Origin: Saxidomus purpurata
Taxonomy: Eukaryota > Mollusca > Bivalvia > Venerida > Veneridae
Assembly: GCA_022818135.1 (NCBI GenBank)
Contig: JAFMSR010000009.1
Location: forward strand, 12,485,948-12,549,947
Reading direction: 5' to 3'
DNA: 64,000 nt
Shown here: positions 1-11,829 of the stretch, in pieces
How positions within the stretch are numbered: position 1 is the first letter of the stretch
Layout of the letters: each line of letters begins with the position of its first letter
Translations under genes and position numbers: made by a program
Notes under the pieces: model-generated
The model's database searches: none
What the model was told of the DNA's origin: nothing
What the model saw: the letters and a program-made list of their open reading frames with translations, nothing else

Positions 1-1225
1 AATTGATTTTTTTAACATAACTTATTTGAAAATTCAACTAACTAAGTTGAATATTCAAGAAACTAAGTTGAAAATTCAAGATACTAGCTTGAATATTCAA
101 GATACTAAGTTGAAATTTCAAGTTACTAAGTTGAAAATTTGAGATACTATGTTGAATATTCAAGATATTAAGTTGAATATTCAAGATACTAAGTTGTAAA
201 TTCAACTTACTAAATTGAAAATTTGACGTACTAAGTTGAATTTTCAACTTACTAAGTTGAATTTTCAACTTACTAAGTTGAATATTCAAGATACTAAGTT
301 GAATATTCAAGATACTAAATTGAAAATTCAAGATACTAAGTTGAATATTCAAGTTAGTATGTTGAAAATTCAAGTTACTAAGTTGAAAATTCAAGATACT
401 AAGTTGAAAATTCGAGATACTAAGTTGAAAATTCAAGATACTGAGTTGAAAGTTTAAGATACTTTGTTGAATATTCAAGATACTATGTTGAATTTTCAAC
501 TCCCTAAGTTGAATATTCAAGATACCAAGTTGAAAGTTCAAGATACTTTGTTGAATATTCAAGTTACTAAGTTGAAAATTTGAGATACTAAGTTGAAAAT
601 TCAAGATACTAAGTTGAAAGTTCAAGACTTTTTTGAATATTCAAGATACTAAGTTGAATTTTCAACTTACTAAGTTGAATATTCAAAGTACTAAGTTGAA
701 AATTAATTTACTAAGTTGTATATTCAAGATACCAAGTTGAATTTTCAAGATGCTAAGTTGAAAATTCAAGATACTAAGTTGAAAATTCGAGATACCAAGT
801 TGAAAATCCAAGATACTATGTTGAGTATTCAAGATACTAAGTTGAATATTCAAGATACTAAATTGAAAATTCAAGATACTAAGTTGAATATTCAAGATAC
901 TAAGTTGAAAATTCAAGTTACTATGTTGAAAATTCGAGATACTAAGTTGAAAATTCGAGATACTAAGTTGAAAATTCAAGTTACAAAGTTGAAAATTCAA
1001 GATACTAAGTTGAAAATTCAAGATACCAAGTTGAATTTTCTAGATACTATGTTGAATATTCAAGATACTTAGTTGAATATTCAACTTACTAAGTTGAATT
1101 TTCAACTTGGTATTTTGAATTTTCAACTTAGTAAGTTGGATTTTCAACTTAGTATCTTGAATTTTCAACTTAATTATGTTGAAAAAATCAATTTGAAAAA
1201 AAAATGGCACTATTGGGCTTCCGTA
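1..1225. mobile_element. 21-bp minisatellite inside a TIR (foldback-type) element, left end cut by window
   Basis: About 50 copies of a 21-bp unit, consensus aagttgaaaattcaagatact, fill 30-1185. The unit core ttgaatattcaa is itself a palindrome. Near the right edge (about 1075-1185) the units turn round to the opposite orientation. The left edge (aattgattttttt-aacataa) and the right edge (ttatgtt-gaaaaaatcaatt) are inverted copies of each other. Beyond the right edge lies tggcactattgggcttccgta, ending at 1225. The same outer end recurs in the opposite orientation at 49797-49883, so it is a real element terminus. Because 21 bp is seven codons, long open frames appear on both strands, with a 7-residue repeat, but nothing suggests they are translated. 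Confidence 0.85.
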
Positions 1226-3370
1226 TTAATGTACAGTACAGTTACTAAATAAAATATAGGGACATCTTGGCCCTCATGTTTTTATTTTTGTCCAAGGAAC
1301 ACCTGAAACTGAGAACAATTCCAATTCAGTGTTCTATTTATAGCTATCTGCAACGTAATTATATCTTTTATTGTATGCAGTAGTGGGCACTATCATGACT
1401 TTCCCCATTTTAAATGAAATCATTATGAAGCGGAAAATAACTTTTGATAATTTTAGAATTAAGTGAGACATTTTCTTGGTTACGTTATGCAGAAATATGC
1501 CATCATAGTAATATTTTCACCAATAATGCATGTAAAAGAGTTTCATTTTTGATGAAACAATTATCAACTGCTGGATCACCACGTAAGGAAAAAGTTGAAC
1601 CATATATTTCTTTATGAATTGTATGGTAAAACCTACCAAAATGTTGAATATTTAATTAAACGGTGCACACATTGCAGGACAATTTTTGGCGAGATATACA
1701 ATTCAGTATTGTTGCAAGTTCGATCCCTTGTCACAGTATACATAATCTAACCAAAGAACATGAATATGTGTCTAACCCCAGTGAACAAGCATTATTGTGA
1801 TTGCCAGATGTAGGTCATACAGATACTTGTCAACACTCTAGAGGACCTAATCATGTGATGTCAAATCTTCATGAAAGTTGGACAGACTGTTTATCTTAAA
1901 TATTTGTAGATAACCCTTGAAACCTAGGTCACCAGGACAAATCATAAAAATCTTTGTAAACACCATTGATGTCACATTTTCTACCCAATCATCATTAAAC
2001 TAGGCCAGAGGGGTCTTGGCAAATTCACAAGGGGAGAAATCTCATGGTTGGTTGGGTGGTCGGGACTACAAACAATAAAACCAAAAAAAAAGCTGGCCAG
2101 ATCTTGCGAATGTTTGTCTTGATGATTTATAGTTTAAGCTGGAAACTGAGTCACATTGGGTTCAAAACTAGGTTACTCAGTTAAATCATAGCAAAATCAT
2201 GTAAACATTCTCGAGAATACATTTGATGTCCAATCTTCATGACAACCGATCAGAATGATCAGAACTACATGTATGTCACATGAGATCAACGATAGGGTCA
2301 CCAGGACACATTATAAATAAACATTTATTCACCATAGGGGTCACATTTTCTACATAACCATCATTAAAATAGGGAAGAACATTTGTCGGGATTATTTCTA
2401 GGTCAGGTTCTAAACTGGGTGACTTGGAGTAAAAATCTAGGTCACCCAGTCAAATCATTATACTCTAGAAGACACAATAGGTCAAAAACTAGTTCACCAG
2501 GACAAATAATAGAAAAACCTTGTAAACACCATGGAGGTCACATGTTCTACCCATTCATCATGAAAATAAGCAATAATGTTTGTCTTGATGATCTTTAAGT
2601 TCAGTTTGAAACTGGGTAAAAGGGGATAAAAAACTAGATCAACTGGCCAATTCATAGAGAAGTTTTGTTAACACTCTAGATGACACATTTTGTTCACAAT
2701 CTTCATAAAAATGTGTCTGAATGTTTGTCTTGTGGATCTCTAGTAGGATCTTGGCCACATGGATAAGTCATAAAAAAAACGTTATAAACACTGGGTCACA
2801 GGACGATTACAATTTCCTATTTTATACTTCAAAAGTGTCAACATGATTTTGTTTTATTGGCAAACACTGATAATAGGCGAGCATGCTGTCATACTGACAG
2901 CTTTTGTTTAAGCTACAGTAATGACATTTGGACTGTTTGTACAGTTTTGCAAGCAGATTATCCTCGGCTGAACTTGATCATGGCCTTTTCACATACTTCC
3001 TGCCTTTTGTTCGAAAGGGCTTAACAAACATTTATACGTTGTGCTGTACAATGTTTTTAGTGGTATAATTATCGATACAATACTGCACACTTATCTGTTT
3101 CTTTCTGCTAGTCATGTGTAGGATATAAACTTCTTTCCGAATACTCTTCAACAGTTTCAATATTTTGCAATGTGCCAATAAAAGATACTGTATGTACTGT
3201 TTCTTCACTAAGGCATGATCTTGTTTAAGTATATTAATACTCATAATAAGGCCAGTGCTATTATTTTACACAAGAAGTTAATATGGTCATAGCGAATGTA
3301 ACTATGATGATATTATGTAATTAAGTGGAATAAATTCTAAGAAATATAATCCATCACATTTTATCTATAG
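1226..3370. repeat. Non-coding; diverged mollusc-type interspersed repeat at 1880-2900
   Basis: No coding exon is recognised. About 1880-2820 holds diverged, irregularly spaced units sharing 'caccaggacaaatcata', 'gtaaacaccat' and 'cacattttctaccca'. At 2850-2900 is a unit end ('ttttgttttattggcaa' through 'ctgacagctttt') that recurs at 6745-6810. At 1486-1506 is a short end fragment (gcagaaatatgccatcata) of the palindromic MITE family seen complete at 7055-7268. The last bases before 3371 form the 3' end of an intron (ttttatctatag). Confidence 0.55.
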
Positions 3371-4253
3371 GTTCTCCTCAGACTGAACTCCGCCGTCCCA
3401 AATCCTGATCCAAATCTACAGCAAACTATTGATGATTACCAAAGCGGCGCATTAGATGATGCAGAAGAAAAACGAATCCAAAACGAAATCAGACAATGGC
3501 GAGAAATGGAAAAAGGTTTAGAGATTGAGACAGAAATTATTAAAAAAGATTTAAAAGAAGTGGATAAAGGCGTTAAAGAAGTACACAAAGGTGTTACAAA
3601 AGTTGATGAAGATGTTAAAAATCTAGAAAAAGATGTCACAAAAGTCAGTGAAAATGTTACACAAGTTAGTAAAGATGTAAAGGAAATAGAACATGGTGTT
3701 ACAAGAATTGGTGAAGAGGTTAAACAAACAACAAAAGGTGTTACAGAAGTCATTGAAGATGTAAGAAAAGTAGCAAAAGGCATTGAACAAGTTAGTAAAG
3801 ATGTTGAAGAAGTAGGAGAAGGTGTTACAAAAGTTGATGAAGATGTTAAAAATCTAGAAAAAGATGTCACAAAAGTCAGTGAAAATGTTACACAAGTTAG
3901 TAAAGATGTAAAGGAAATAGAACATGGTGTTACAAGAATTGGTGAAGAGGTTAAACAAACAACAAAAGGTGTTACAGAAGTCAATGAAGATGTAAGAAAA
4001 GTAGCAAAAGGCATTGAACAAGTTAGTAAAGATGTTGAAGAAGTAGGAGAAGGTGTTACACAAGTTGATAAAGATGTTAAAAAAGTAGTAAAAGTTATAA
4101 CAAAAGTGAGTGAAGATGTTGAAAAGGTAGCAAAAGCTGTATCGAATGTGAGTGAAAATATTGCAGAAGTTAAGGAAATGAAAGAAGGTGTAATGGAGCT
4201 AAATAGCAAGGTTGATGGTATCACGAAAGGTGTTCAGGAATTGAATACAGTTG
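3371..4253 (+). CDS. NLR-like gene, exon 1 in window: tail of DZIP3-like HEPN domain plus heptad coiled coil
   Basis: The exon opens after an intron end (ctatag) and stays open in the +2 frame from 3371 to a stop at 4297. I end it at the donor g|gtaatt (4253/4254), because phase 1 there matches both downstream acceptors. The first ~45 residues (start VLLRLNSAVP, then NPDPNLQQTIDDY) resemble the end of the HEPN domain of bivalve DZIP3-like proteins; that is recognised from memory, and the HEPN body must lie upstream of the window. From about 3520 to 4240 the protein is almost pure heptads of the type KDVxxVx / KGVxxVx, an amphipathic coiled coil likely to mediate oligomerisation. A 231-bp internal duplication lengthens the coil. 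An internal ATG at 3506 begins a 263-codon ORF, but the frame is open upstream of it, so it is not needed as a start. Exon boundaries are inferred. Confidence 0.7.
3591..4052 (+). repeat. 231-bp in-frame tandem duplication in the coiled-coil exon
   Basis: 3591-3821 and 3822-4052 are identical except for one base (gtcattgaag versus gtcaatgaag, Ile to Asn). The unit is 77 codons, exactly 11 heptads, so both frame and heptad register are kept. A third, clearly diverged unit starts at 4053. The near-identity means a very recent duplication or gene conversion, or a collapse/expansion artefact of assembly. Confidence 0.95.
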
Positions 4254-6889
4254 GTAATTACTACTTTATATTTTTTAAGTTTTCTTTGGTCGTTTAACAT
4301 TCACATGAAATTTTTATCTTGAAATGGTATATGATGAGCCATAGAATTAGCAGAATATTTTCTTGAAATGCTGGAAATAGAGTAAGTGTACGTAAAATAA
4401 TAAATGAAAGAATTTTTTCAAGAATATCAAGAAATGTCTCCATTCTGCACAAAATTACAGACTATTAATCGCTAACTGTTTTTAAACTATTTGATTTGCT
4501 TTAAGTTGCTTAGTAGATGACATCGGATAATTTTTTAAGAGATGTTTTGCATGTATCATTGCCTCGTTAGCGTCTTCTTAGAATGTTCAAATCATGTCCC
4601 CAAGGTCAAAATTAACCCTTTCTGCTTTTGATGACCTTTTATTATAGCCAATGGTATCCAGATGATCGATATAGGGCCATCTTGACCCCCCTTGTTGAAA
4701 TATTTCTTACTTGAACCATTGACGTTACAAATCGATATGTTTCAAGCAATAAATATGTACCTACAAGGTCCAGTTATAATTCGTTTATTAGCTTGACTTT
4801 TAGAAGAAAAGGGAAGCTATCCTACTGATTCTTGCCTCGGCGTCCTCATTGCTGTTAAGTTTTTCGTACCACCTCACTTTATTTCAAAACCATTAGAGGT
4901 ATGGTTTTGAAACTTACTATACTTGTTTACCATCATAATCTCCATCTACAGACAAGAGTACATAACTCTGTCAAGGTTTTTGTTAGAATTATGCCCCTTT
5001 TTTTACTTAGACAGTGTATTGAGCTTGGTTAAGGTTTGCATACCACCCCACTTTATTTCAAAATCATCAGAGGTATTGCTTTGAAACTTACCATACTTAT
5101 TAATCATCATTTCCTCCATCAACAGACAAGAGTACATAACTCTGTCAAGGTATTTGACAGAATTATGCCCCTTTTTTATCCCCCTGCCGAAGGCGAAGGG
5201 GATATTAGAAATGGTCTTCGTCCGTCCATGCGTCCGTCCGTGCATCCGTCCTAATATTGTCCGGAGCACAACTCCAAAAGTACTTGAGTGATTTTCTTCA
5301 AACTTCATACACTGACAGAGCACATTGGGAGGAAGTACAGTATGTAAGAACAATAACTCTACCTTGCCTACTTTTAGAGTTATTCCCCTTTATCAGATTT
5401 ACTTGAAAAACTTTGTCCAGAGCATAACTCCAAAAGTACTTGAGGGATTTTCTTCAAACTTAATACACTGACATAGCACATTGGTAGGAAGTGCAGTGTG
5501 CAAGAACAATAACTCTACCTTGCCTACTTTTAGAGTTATTCCCCTTTATCAGATTTACTTTAAAAGTTTTGTCCAGAGCATAACTCCAACAGTACTTGAG
5601 GGATCTACTTCAAACTTAATACACTGACATAGCACATTGGTAGTAAGTACAGTGTGCAAGAACAATAACTCTACCTTGCCTACTTTAAGAGTTATTCCCC
5701 TTTATCAGATTTACTTGTCCGAAGCATAACTCCAAAAGTACTTGAGGGATTTTCTTCAAACTTAATACACTGACATAGCACATTGGTAGGAAGTGCAGTG
5801 TGCAGGAACAATAACTCTACCTTGCCTACTTTTAGTCAAATAGAAAAATATCATACCTATACTGATAATGAACATTAATATAATTTTGCAAACCTTCTCT
5901 TCATTGCCTTATTCTTTTTCCACTTACTTGAAAACTGTACTCAGCATGACCATAACTATACGGCTTTTTAAGGATTTCCTCTCATTAAGTAAAATGTACG
6001 AATGTACAACCTTCAGGTAACTTCTTCCCGGCGGGGGGATTAACCATGTGTAACATGGCTCTTGTTGACTTAGAAAATACATTGAATATGGGTAAAATCC
6101 ACTTATAGACTTGACCCTTTGAGATATTGCTTTGAAACTTTGGATGCTTGTTTATATCATTACCCCCATCTGTAGGCAAGAGAAGGTAATTCTGTCAAGG
6201 ATATTTTTAAAAATAAAGGCCCTTTATCAACTTAGAATCTTGGTTAAGTTTTTCGTACTAGTCCACTTTTTGACTAAATTGTTTGAGACATTACTTTGAA
6301 AGTTAGAATACTTGCTTACCAGCTTGATTCACAAACACATGCAGGAGAAGGTAACTCTGTCAAGGATTTTTTTTAGTTATGGCTCTTTTCAACTTTTCAT
6401 TCAAATTTCAAAATTTTCATTCTTGTTCACTTGTTGACTTTTCCATTTAGGATATTACTTTGAAAGTTGGAATACTTATGTACCATTATGACACCTGTCT
6501 GTAAGCAAGAGAAGGTAACCCTGTGAAATTTTTTCTTGATTTGTACTTAGAAATTCATAGTTAAAGTCTTGTGTGCAACTGGCACTGTCATGCACATAAT
6601 TATATCATTTTGTCTTGATGTATTAATTTAAAACTTTGCTGTAGTATTCAGGGATATCAAAGAATTAAGTTTGATAACTCTTGACTTAATATCTTGCTAC
6701 TTGTGGCCCTTGTTTATACACATCCTTGTTTTTTTTTACTGACAAAGTTTTGTTTTATTGGCAAGCACTGAAAAAAGTCAAGCGCGCTGTCCTACTGACA
6801 GCTCTTGTGAATAATGTCCTTATACAATAGGCATAAGTTACTTCTGAAAACCATAATATTGTTACACTAGATGCAATTTATTATTTCAG
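4254..6889. repeat. Intron 1 of the NLR-like gene, mostly two interleaved tandem-repeat families
   Basis: 4600-5175 and 5920-6810 carry diverged ~180-bp units with 'taactctgtcaagg', 'attatgcccctttt' and 'gctttgaaacttaccatact'. They are interrupted at 5177-5840 by another family. That family opens with a short hairpin (ccccctgccgaaggcgaaggggat) and cgtccgtccg, followed by four ~150-bp units starting at about 5261, 5417, 5572 and 5719 (gtccagagcataactccaaa). 4300-4600 holds nothing recognisable. The 3' end reads ttattatttcag, a normal acceptor. Confidence 0.7.
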
Positions 6890-6976
6890 TGAGGTCAGAT
6901 TCAAGAGGTCAGAAGAAGCCAGGTGTTCTTCAAAGAGTTAAAAACTTTTTAAGTTCGAGAAAATCTCGCCTTAAGG
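6890..6976 (+). CDS. NLR-like gene, short basic linker exon (87 nt)
   Basis: This exon was placed by splice logic rather than by homology. A polypyrimidine stretch and ttatttcag precede 6890, and a gtattt donor follows 6976. Length is 87 nt, so phase 1 in gives phase 1 out, which fits the upstream donor (4253) and the acceptor of the NACHT exon (18019). The 28 encoded residues are strongly basic (RSDSRGQKKP, later SSRKSRLK) and would form a flexible, possibly nuclear-targeting linker between the coiled coil and the NACHT domain. No domain is recognised. Further symmetric phase-1 exons in the 11-kb intron cannot be excluded. Confidence 0.55.
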
Positions 6977-7054
6977 GTATTTACTAACATTTTTGTACAT
7001 TATTTTAGTTAAATATATGAATAGTGTATTATTTCTCAAAATATGTCTGATGCG

Positions 7055-7268
7055 TATGGTGGCATATTTCTGCCACCACATAACCACATAATTATCACGT
7101 TATATTAACTAGTTATCACGTTATATTAACTAGTTAGTCACTTAATTATCATGATAAATATCTGATTAATGCATTAATCAGATATTTATCATGTTAATTA
7201 AGTGACTAACTAGTTATATAACGTGATAATTAAGTGGTTATGTGTGGTTGCAGAAATATGCCACCATA
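7055..7268. mobile_element. 214-bp near-perfect palindromic MITE, TATGG...CCATA ends, 6-bp TSD
   Basis: The sequence folds on itself around aatgcatt (about 7165). Each arm carries tatggtggcatatttctgc, then accacataaccac, ataattatcacgtta and aactagttagtcactta. The ends are TATGGTGGCA and TGCCACCATA. Direct repeats GATGCG flank it at 7049-7054 and 7269-7274. A partial copy of one end lies at 1486-1506 and a diverged relative at about 60099-60190. There is no coding capacity; it is non-autonomous. Confidence 0.85.
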
Positions 7269-7467
7269 GATGCGGCTTTATTATATGACATGATAAATGT
7301 TGCTTTATATTGGTACATGTCAATTGGAGTATTGATTGAGAAAAGAAATGATGTTTTTTATGGAATCATAAAAAGACAAAACATTTTGGTAACAACTGTA
7401 TATCAAGATAATTTATTTCATTTCAAAGTACAAACCTGTATTCGTAGGAAAAGACTTGTGTTTTTAT

Positions 7468-7735
7468 GTCGCCCTTTGAATGTCAAGGTCATATTTGACA
7501 GAGTTATGCCCCTTTTTGTACAAAGTTATTGTCACGAAAACTTAATGTTGGCTATAACTTTGCCATTTCTTAAGATTTCTTCACCAAACTTTCAAATTGC
7601 ATTGCTTATGACAAAAGAGTCGTGATGCCAAATTGTGTAGGGCAAGGTCATATTTGACAGAGCTATATGCCCTTTATTGTACGTGGTGCCAAGAAATTAT
7701 TTGTTATTCTGACAAAGTGTAAGAGGGCGACACAA
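7468..7735. repeat. Interspersed repeat with short inverted edges gtcgccct / agggcgac
   Basis: It contains two diverged copies of 'caaggtcatatttgacagagttatgcccctttt' and is bounded by gtcgccctttgaat and aagagggcgacac. This is the same class as the other 'tatgcccc' repeats in the window. The 127-codon ORF running from upstream through it looks accidental. Confidence 0.6.
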
Positions 7736-7834
7736 GTGTTCTACTGAACACCCATCTAGTTCAAAACAAGATGGCGGATGGCAACTGGAATTTCTTGTTG
7801 TTTGGTAACAGAATGAATTATGGTACATGTATAT

Positions 7835-8790
7835 CTGGGAACTTACTTATCTAGCTTTCTCATTATCTTTCTGATAGAAATCAAAGAGTATTTGTTGGAA
7901 CATCTTATTCTTCTGCAAAAGTAATAAATGTTGGCATTTCCCAAGGTTCGGTGCTTAGACCTCTTCTCTTTCTTATTTACGTAAATGACATAGCAGATTC
8001 ACTTTAAAGTTCTGCTTGGTTATTTGCAGACAACAGTTCTTTAGCTGTTTCATCTTCTGATAAACATGCGATGGAAAGAACAGCGAATTAAGTAAAATAA
8101 CAGAATGGTCCACACAATGGCATGTTAACTTTTATCCTGCAAACACTGAAGTAATATTTTTTTCTTTATTCTGCGCTGTTCCTCCGTTACTTACATTTGA
8201 CAACGTAAGGCATATTTTAAGTTGATCACCGTAAGTAACTCTGAGTAACAACGGTCAATGGCATGAACACATTTCCTACATCATCAAGTCTGCAAATAAA
8301 ACCTAAACCTTAATATGCTTCAATAGTAGATGTATATGTCAGTTGTACTAACTATAAGTAACTATAAAAAAGATTCTCTAGAACATCTTCAATACGAAGC
8401 AGCCAGAATTGTTACTGGCCTGACTCGGTTCGTCTCTAACTACTTAATGAAATAGGCTGGGTGATACATTCTGACCTTAGCTCTTTCCACCATCAGTACA
8501 AGACAGTTTAATTAACCAAAATGATTTATATTTCTTCAGAAACTCAAATGATGATATAACAATGCCCCAAGGTTTGGATATATATTCCCATTCAACTGTT
8601 ACAGTATCATCTTCGCTTTAACAGTTACTGTGGAATGAACTCAATTTAGAAATTTGAGAATCTGCTTTTCTTTCAGTTTTTGAAAGAAAACTCAATGCGC
8701 TTTTTAAATTTCAAACTGTTCCAAACTATTATCTATCAGGTGCAAGGTATTTTGCAGTTCATCACGTCCGAATAAGAAATAACTGTAGCA
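7835..8790 (+). pseudogene. Degenerate LINE reverse transcriptase (Jockey/CR1-like)
   Basis: Conceptual translation across several frames gives the order of a LINE reverse transcriptase. Near 7880-7990 is a block ending in a strongly diagnostic stretch (ISQGSVL, then PLLFLIYVNDI). The catalytic box follows at about 8020 as FADN, where FADD is expected, so the second catalytic aspartate is lost. Farther on (about 8250-8420) are the thumb-like segments WHEHISYIIKSANK and LEHLQYEAARIVTGLT. Multiple stops and frameshifts interrupt it, and no endonuclease domain is seen. It is a dead fragment in intron 2 of the NLR-like gene. The family name rests on motif memory; the clade is uncertain. Confidence 0.75.
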
Positions 8791-9394
8791 ATTTATATGC
8801 TGATTTGTTCTGCAATATTCTTTGAGATTCTCCAATGTGCCATAGCCAATGCAGAATACTTGCTTTTTAAATGTACACGTTTCTTCAAATGAAAGAATTT
8901 TGCTTTTAGAAACACTAGAGCTTTTCTCACTCTAAGCACCACAAAGCTGTTACCTGGCAATGACATACTAAATGACAAACAAAATACCTTTGTCTTTACG
9001 AGGTTAACAAATAATGCGCCACACCCGTACTAATGTGTATTAAGTATTAAGCATGTCAAAACGAAATGTGAAGAAAACAAAACTTGAACATTGTGGTGTG
9101 TGCTTACTAAAATATGAGAATCATTGATTTGTGCGTCTGACAACTAAATAATTGCCCATTTTGATCATTTTTTGTAAATTTTTGAAAAGCTGAGTAACAA
9201 CACCAGCTGGTCCCATTGCAAGTTATTTTTCTCCTTTACACTTCCCACTGGACTTGCATAGGAAAATTTGTTAAGAGTCAAGATAACACTTTTGAAACAC
9301 AGTTTTAGTTTAGATAAAGACTACATTCTAATGATAAGATCAGACTTAGTGGTATAATACAACATAAGTGGTTTATTCGGTTGTTTCACACTCA
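8791..9394. other. Intron 2 sequence, nothing recognised
   Basis: AT-rich sequence without a convincing exon, repeat or RNA. A 61-codon minus-strand frame at 8793-8978 has no recognisable features. Confidence 0.5.
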
Positions 9395-9535
9395 AGTCGT
9401 TTACTCCTAGTCATGTGTCCCCCATGATTTCTCCCCTAGTCATGTGTCCCCCATGATGTTTCTCCCCTAATCATTTCTCTCCCATGATGTTTCTCCCCTA
9501 GTCATTCCTCCCCCAAGGCATTTCTCACCTAACAT
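9395..9535. repeat. Short C-rich minisatellite
   Basis: Four to five imperfect units of about 25-28 bp built from 'ctcccctagtcatgtgtcccccatgatgtt'. It stands out as C-rich on the plus strand in an AT-rich setting. Confidence 0.8.
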
Positions 9536-9705
9536 AAGGTTTAAGCTTACATTAGCATATTAAGGTGTTAATTACTACCTAAAAGTAGAAGATGATCAAG
9601 ATTTTTTCAGATTTTAAATTGAAGACATTCTGTGTTCTTTTTTATTCTTTTTAGTTGCAGATCTTTAATCTTAAGACTGATTTTTTTCCAGAAATAACAC
9701 ATGAT

Positions 9706-10790
9706 CTTTATACCCCCGAAACGAAATTTAGGGGGTATATAGGAGTCACCCAGTGGTTGGTCAGTCGTTTGGTCGGTCCGTTGCATTTTCCATGTACGGA
9801 GCCAGGGGCGAGCTTGAAAGAAATGAAAGTGTAGGCACATATTTTGTAGGGGAGTTCGGGGCCATACTCCCCCGAATTTTTTTTAATCCTGTATCGCCAC
9901 ATCTGCATTCTGGCGTATCATGGGGTATATTTTGGAGGAAAAAATTTGTGAATTTTACAACACCGAAAATCATCTTAAAACTTATGCGCTAAAAAACAAA
10001 GCACTCATCATGATAAAACAATGAAATTAAAAACTTTTCAAACTTTATTTAGAATGTATACATAAAAAAGTCCATTGCCTTGCACATTTTTCATTTCCGC
10101 AGTTGTGAGTAAGGGTAAAAGTTTTAAGTCACTATTATTATTGTGTACATGTGTGATAGATTGGGGGGGTGCCATTGCTGATGAGTTGTTAGCTATTGGT
10201 GAGAAAGAATAGCCAGAAAGGGAGCAATGATAAAGTATCTGCATAAGCAAGAAATGTCAGGTTACCCAAGAAGGCGTTAAAAAGAACCTACACTAAGTGA
10301 TGATTATCATGTCTTCATATTCAGCTAGATCTATAAAGATATGGGTTGCTGAATTCAAGCAACAACCAGCACTGAAAATGATCCGTGGTCAATTAAAATC
10401 AATTTGATGATGTTCATCGTATGGTAATGAATTAAAGAATAGCAAATTGCTAATACTACAGGAATGAGTTTAGACTGACATCAGTTGTTAGAGTCATTAT
10501 GCATGTCTTTTCTGAACATTTTACATCTTCACCATTTTTTCGCTTGACCCTAGATTAGCTTTGATTATGACACATTTTTGATGTACAAATGTATTATTCT
10601 TAAAAGAAAAAAGTCTTCAAGAGAAAAATGACATCTCAATCTCAACAGACTTTTATAAGTCAAGAATGAGTTTTGATTCCCTCCAGTAACTGTTCATTTT
10701 GTCTGATGTTTTTCACATGAGCAAACGTTTAACAAGATAGGTTCGGTAAATGTTAATGCCCGACAAACAATTGAGTAGGCTGAATATTTC
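9706..10790. repeat. Interspersed repeat opening with tatacccccgaa...ttagggggtata, then unassigned sequence
   Basis: 9706-9745 is a short hairpin (tatacccccgaaacg / tttagggggtatata) followed by 'ggtcggtccgttgcattttcc' and sequence to about 9990. This is a mollusc-type interspersed repeat. Overlapping ORFs on both strands (9607-9992) are by-products. From about 10000 to 10790 nothing is recognised. Confidence 0.5.
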
Positions 10791-10794
10791 CAAA

Positions 10795-11325
10795 GAGCCT
10801 TTGAGACGTATTCAGCAAAACCCAGAAAATGTCTTTGGAGAATTGTGACGCAGGATATGAAATGGGTCTAACATTCAAAGTGTTCAACAGCAAGGTTCAC
10901 CACCGAAGAAATTCCAGCCGACGAATTCAGTAGGCAAGGTTGTGAGATCAGTATTCCGGGATTACAAGGTGTTATCAAGGTGGATTATCTTGACAATGGT
11001 CAAACCATTACTGGGCAGTAATATGCTAATGAATAACGAGAAAAACGGTGAGAAAAGTTCAGAGCATATAACCTTTTGCTTCTGAATAATGCATCTACAC
11101 ACACCTGGCAAGGTACAGTAGCTAAAGGTGCTGAGTGTGGCTTTGACTCCCTGTATTCAACTGATCTATATACCCTGGGATTTTCACCTCTTTCCCAAAT
11201 TTAACTTCTTGCCATTTTGACAGTGATAACGATGTCATTTGTTGTGTTGAAGCCTTTAAGGCAGTCCAGGAAAAGAATTTTATATCGAGATTGAACTAAG
11301 GGTGATTTTATTGAAAAATGAATAG
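10795..11325 (+). pseudogene. Degenerate mariner-type (SETMAR-like) transposase
   Basis: Reading through frameshifts recovers the mariner transposase order. An LRRIQQNPENVFGEL-like segment comes first (about 10800). Then a 'TQD-x-x-W' box stands where TxDETW carries the first catalytic Asp; here the Glu-Thr is lost. GSPPKKFQP follows at about 10900, then GKVVRSVF and GVIKVDYLDNGQTITG near 10970. The 'HTW...ECGF' region around 11100-11140 corresponds to the segment after the second Asp. Next are an FHLFPK-like match (about 11190) and an 'KEFYIE' match (about 11275). Numerous stops show it is dead. No TIRs were identified. Confidence 0.78.
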
Positions 11326-11829
11326 GAGTTTGAATATGTAATATATATTATGTTAGGTCTTGGACAGTTTTTGTTTTGACGTAGCCTCAGTATGTGAATG
11401 ATAAATACAGGGATACAAACCTTGTTTGTTCGTAGACGCCTTCCTGCTTGTTTTCAGCGCCTTCCACCGATATGGCAACCTGGCATTTTCGTTACGGAAC
11501 ATCATGAAAATCAGTGTCATTGCAAACATTGAAATTGGTACAACAGACAATCCGAGTTTCCTCAAAAGCAGAGCAAAAACCTAGAACTGCCAATTTCAGG
11601 GGATCATGTATGGTTGTATCTAGTATTAACAAATTGGATCTACTACCTCAACGAAATAGTTCTTAAAAAATTTGGTTTAGTCATTAAAGTATATTTAGTT
11701 ATTGACATTTACGAAATTTCACTATTGCACAGGTCCACAATATTGGTCAGATCCATACACCCCCTACCCCCTTCCTTTTTATTGCATATCTGGCATTTTA
11801 TATATTTTTCATTTTTGGGGAAAAAGTGT

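Noticed and set aside
38..1072. Long ORFs on both strands with a 7-residue repeat (LNFQLSI / KLKIQDT types)
   Set aside because: They follow automatically from a 21-bp tandem unit lacking stops. Both strands are open equally and there is no start context, domain or splice signal.
1..1185. CRISPR-like array
   Set aside because: Contiguous degenerate units without unique spacers, in an animal genome.
3436..4224. 262-codon minus-strand ORF opposite the coiled-coil exon
   Set aside because: A mirror of the heptad repeat; Ser/Thr/Phe-rich antisense translation without features, while the plus strand has matching splice phases.
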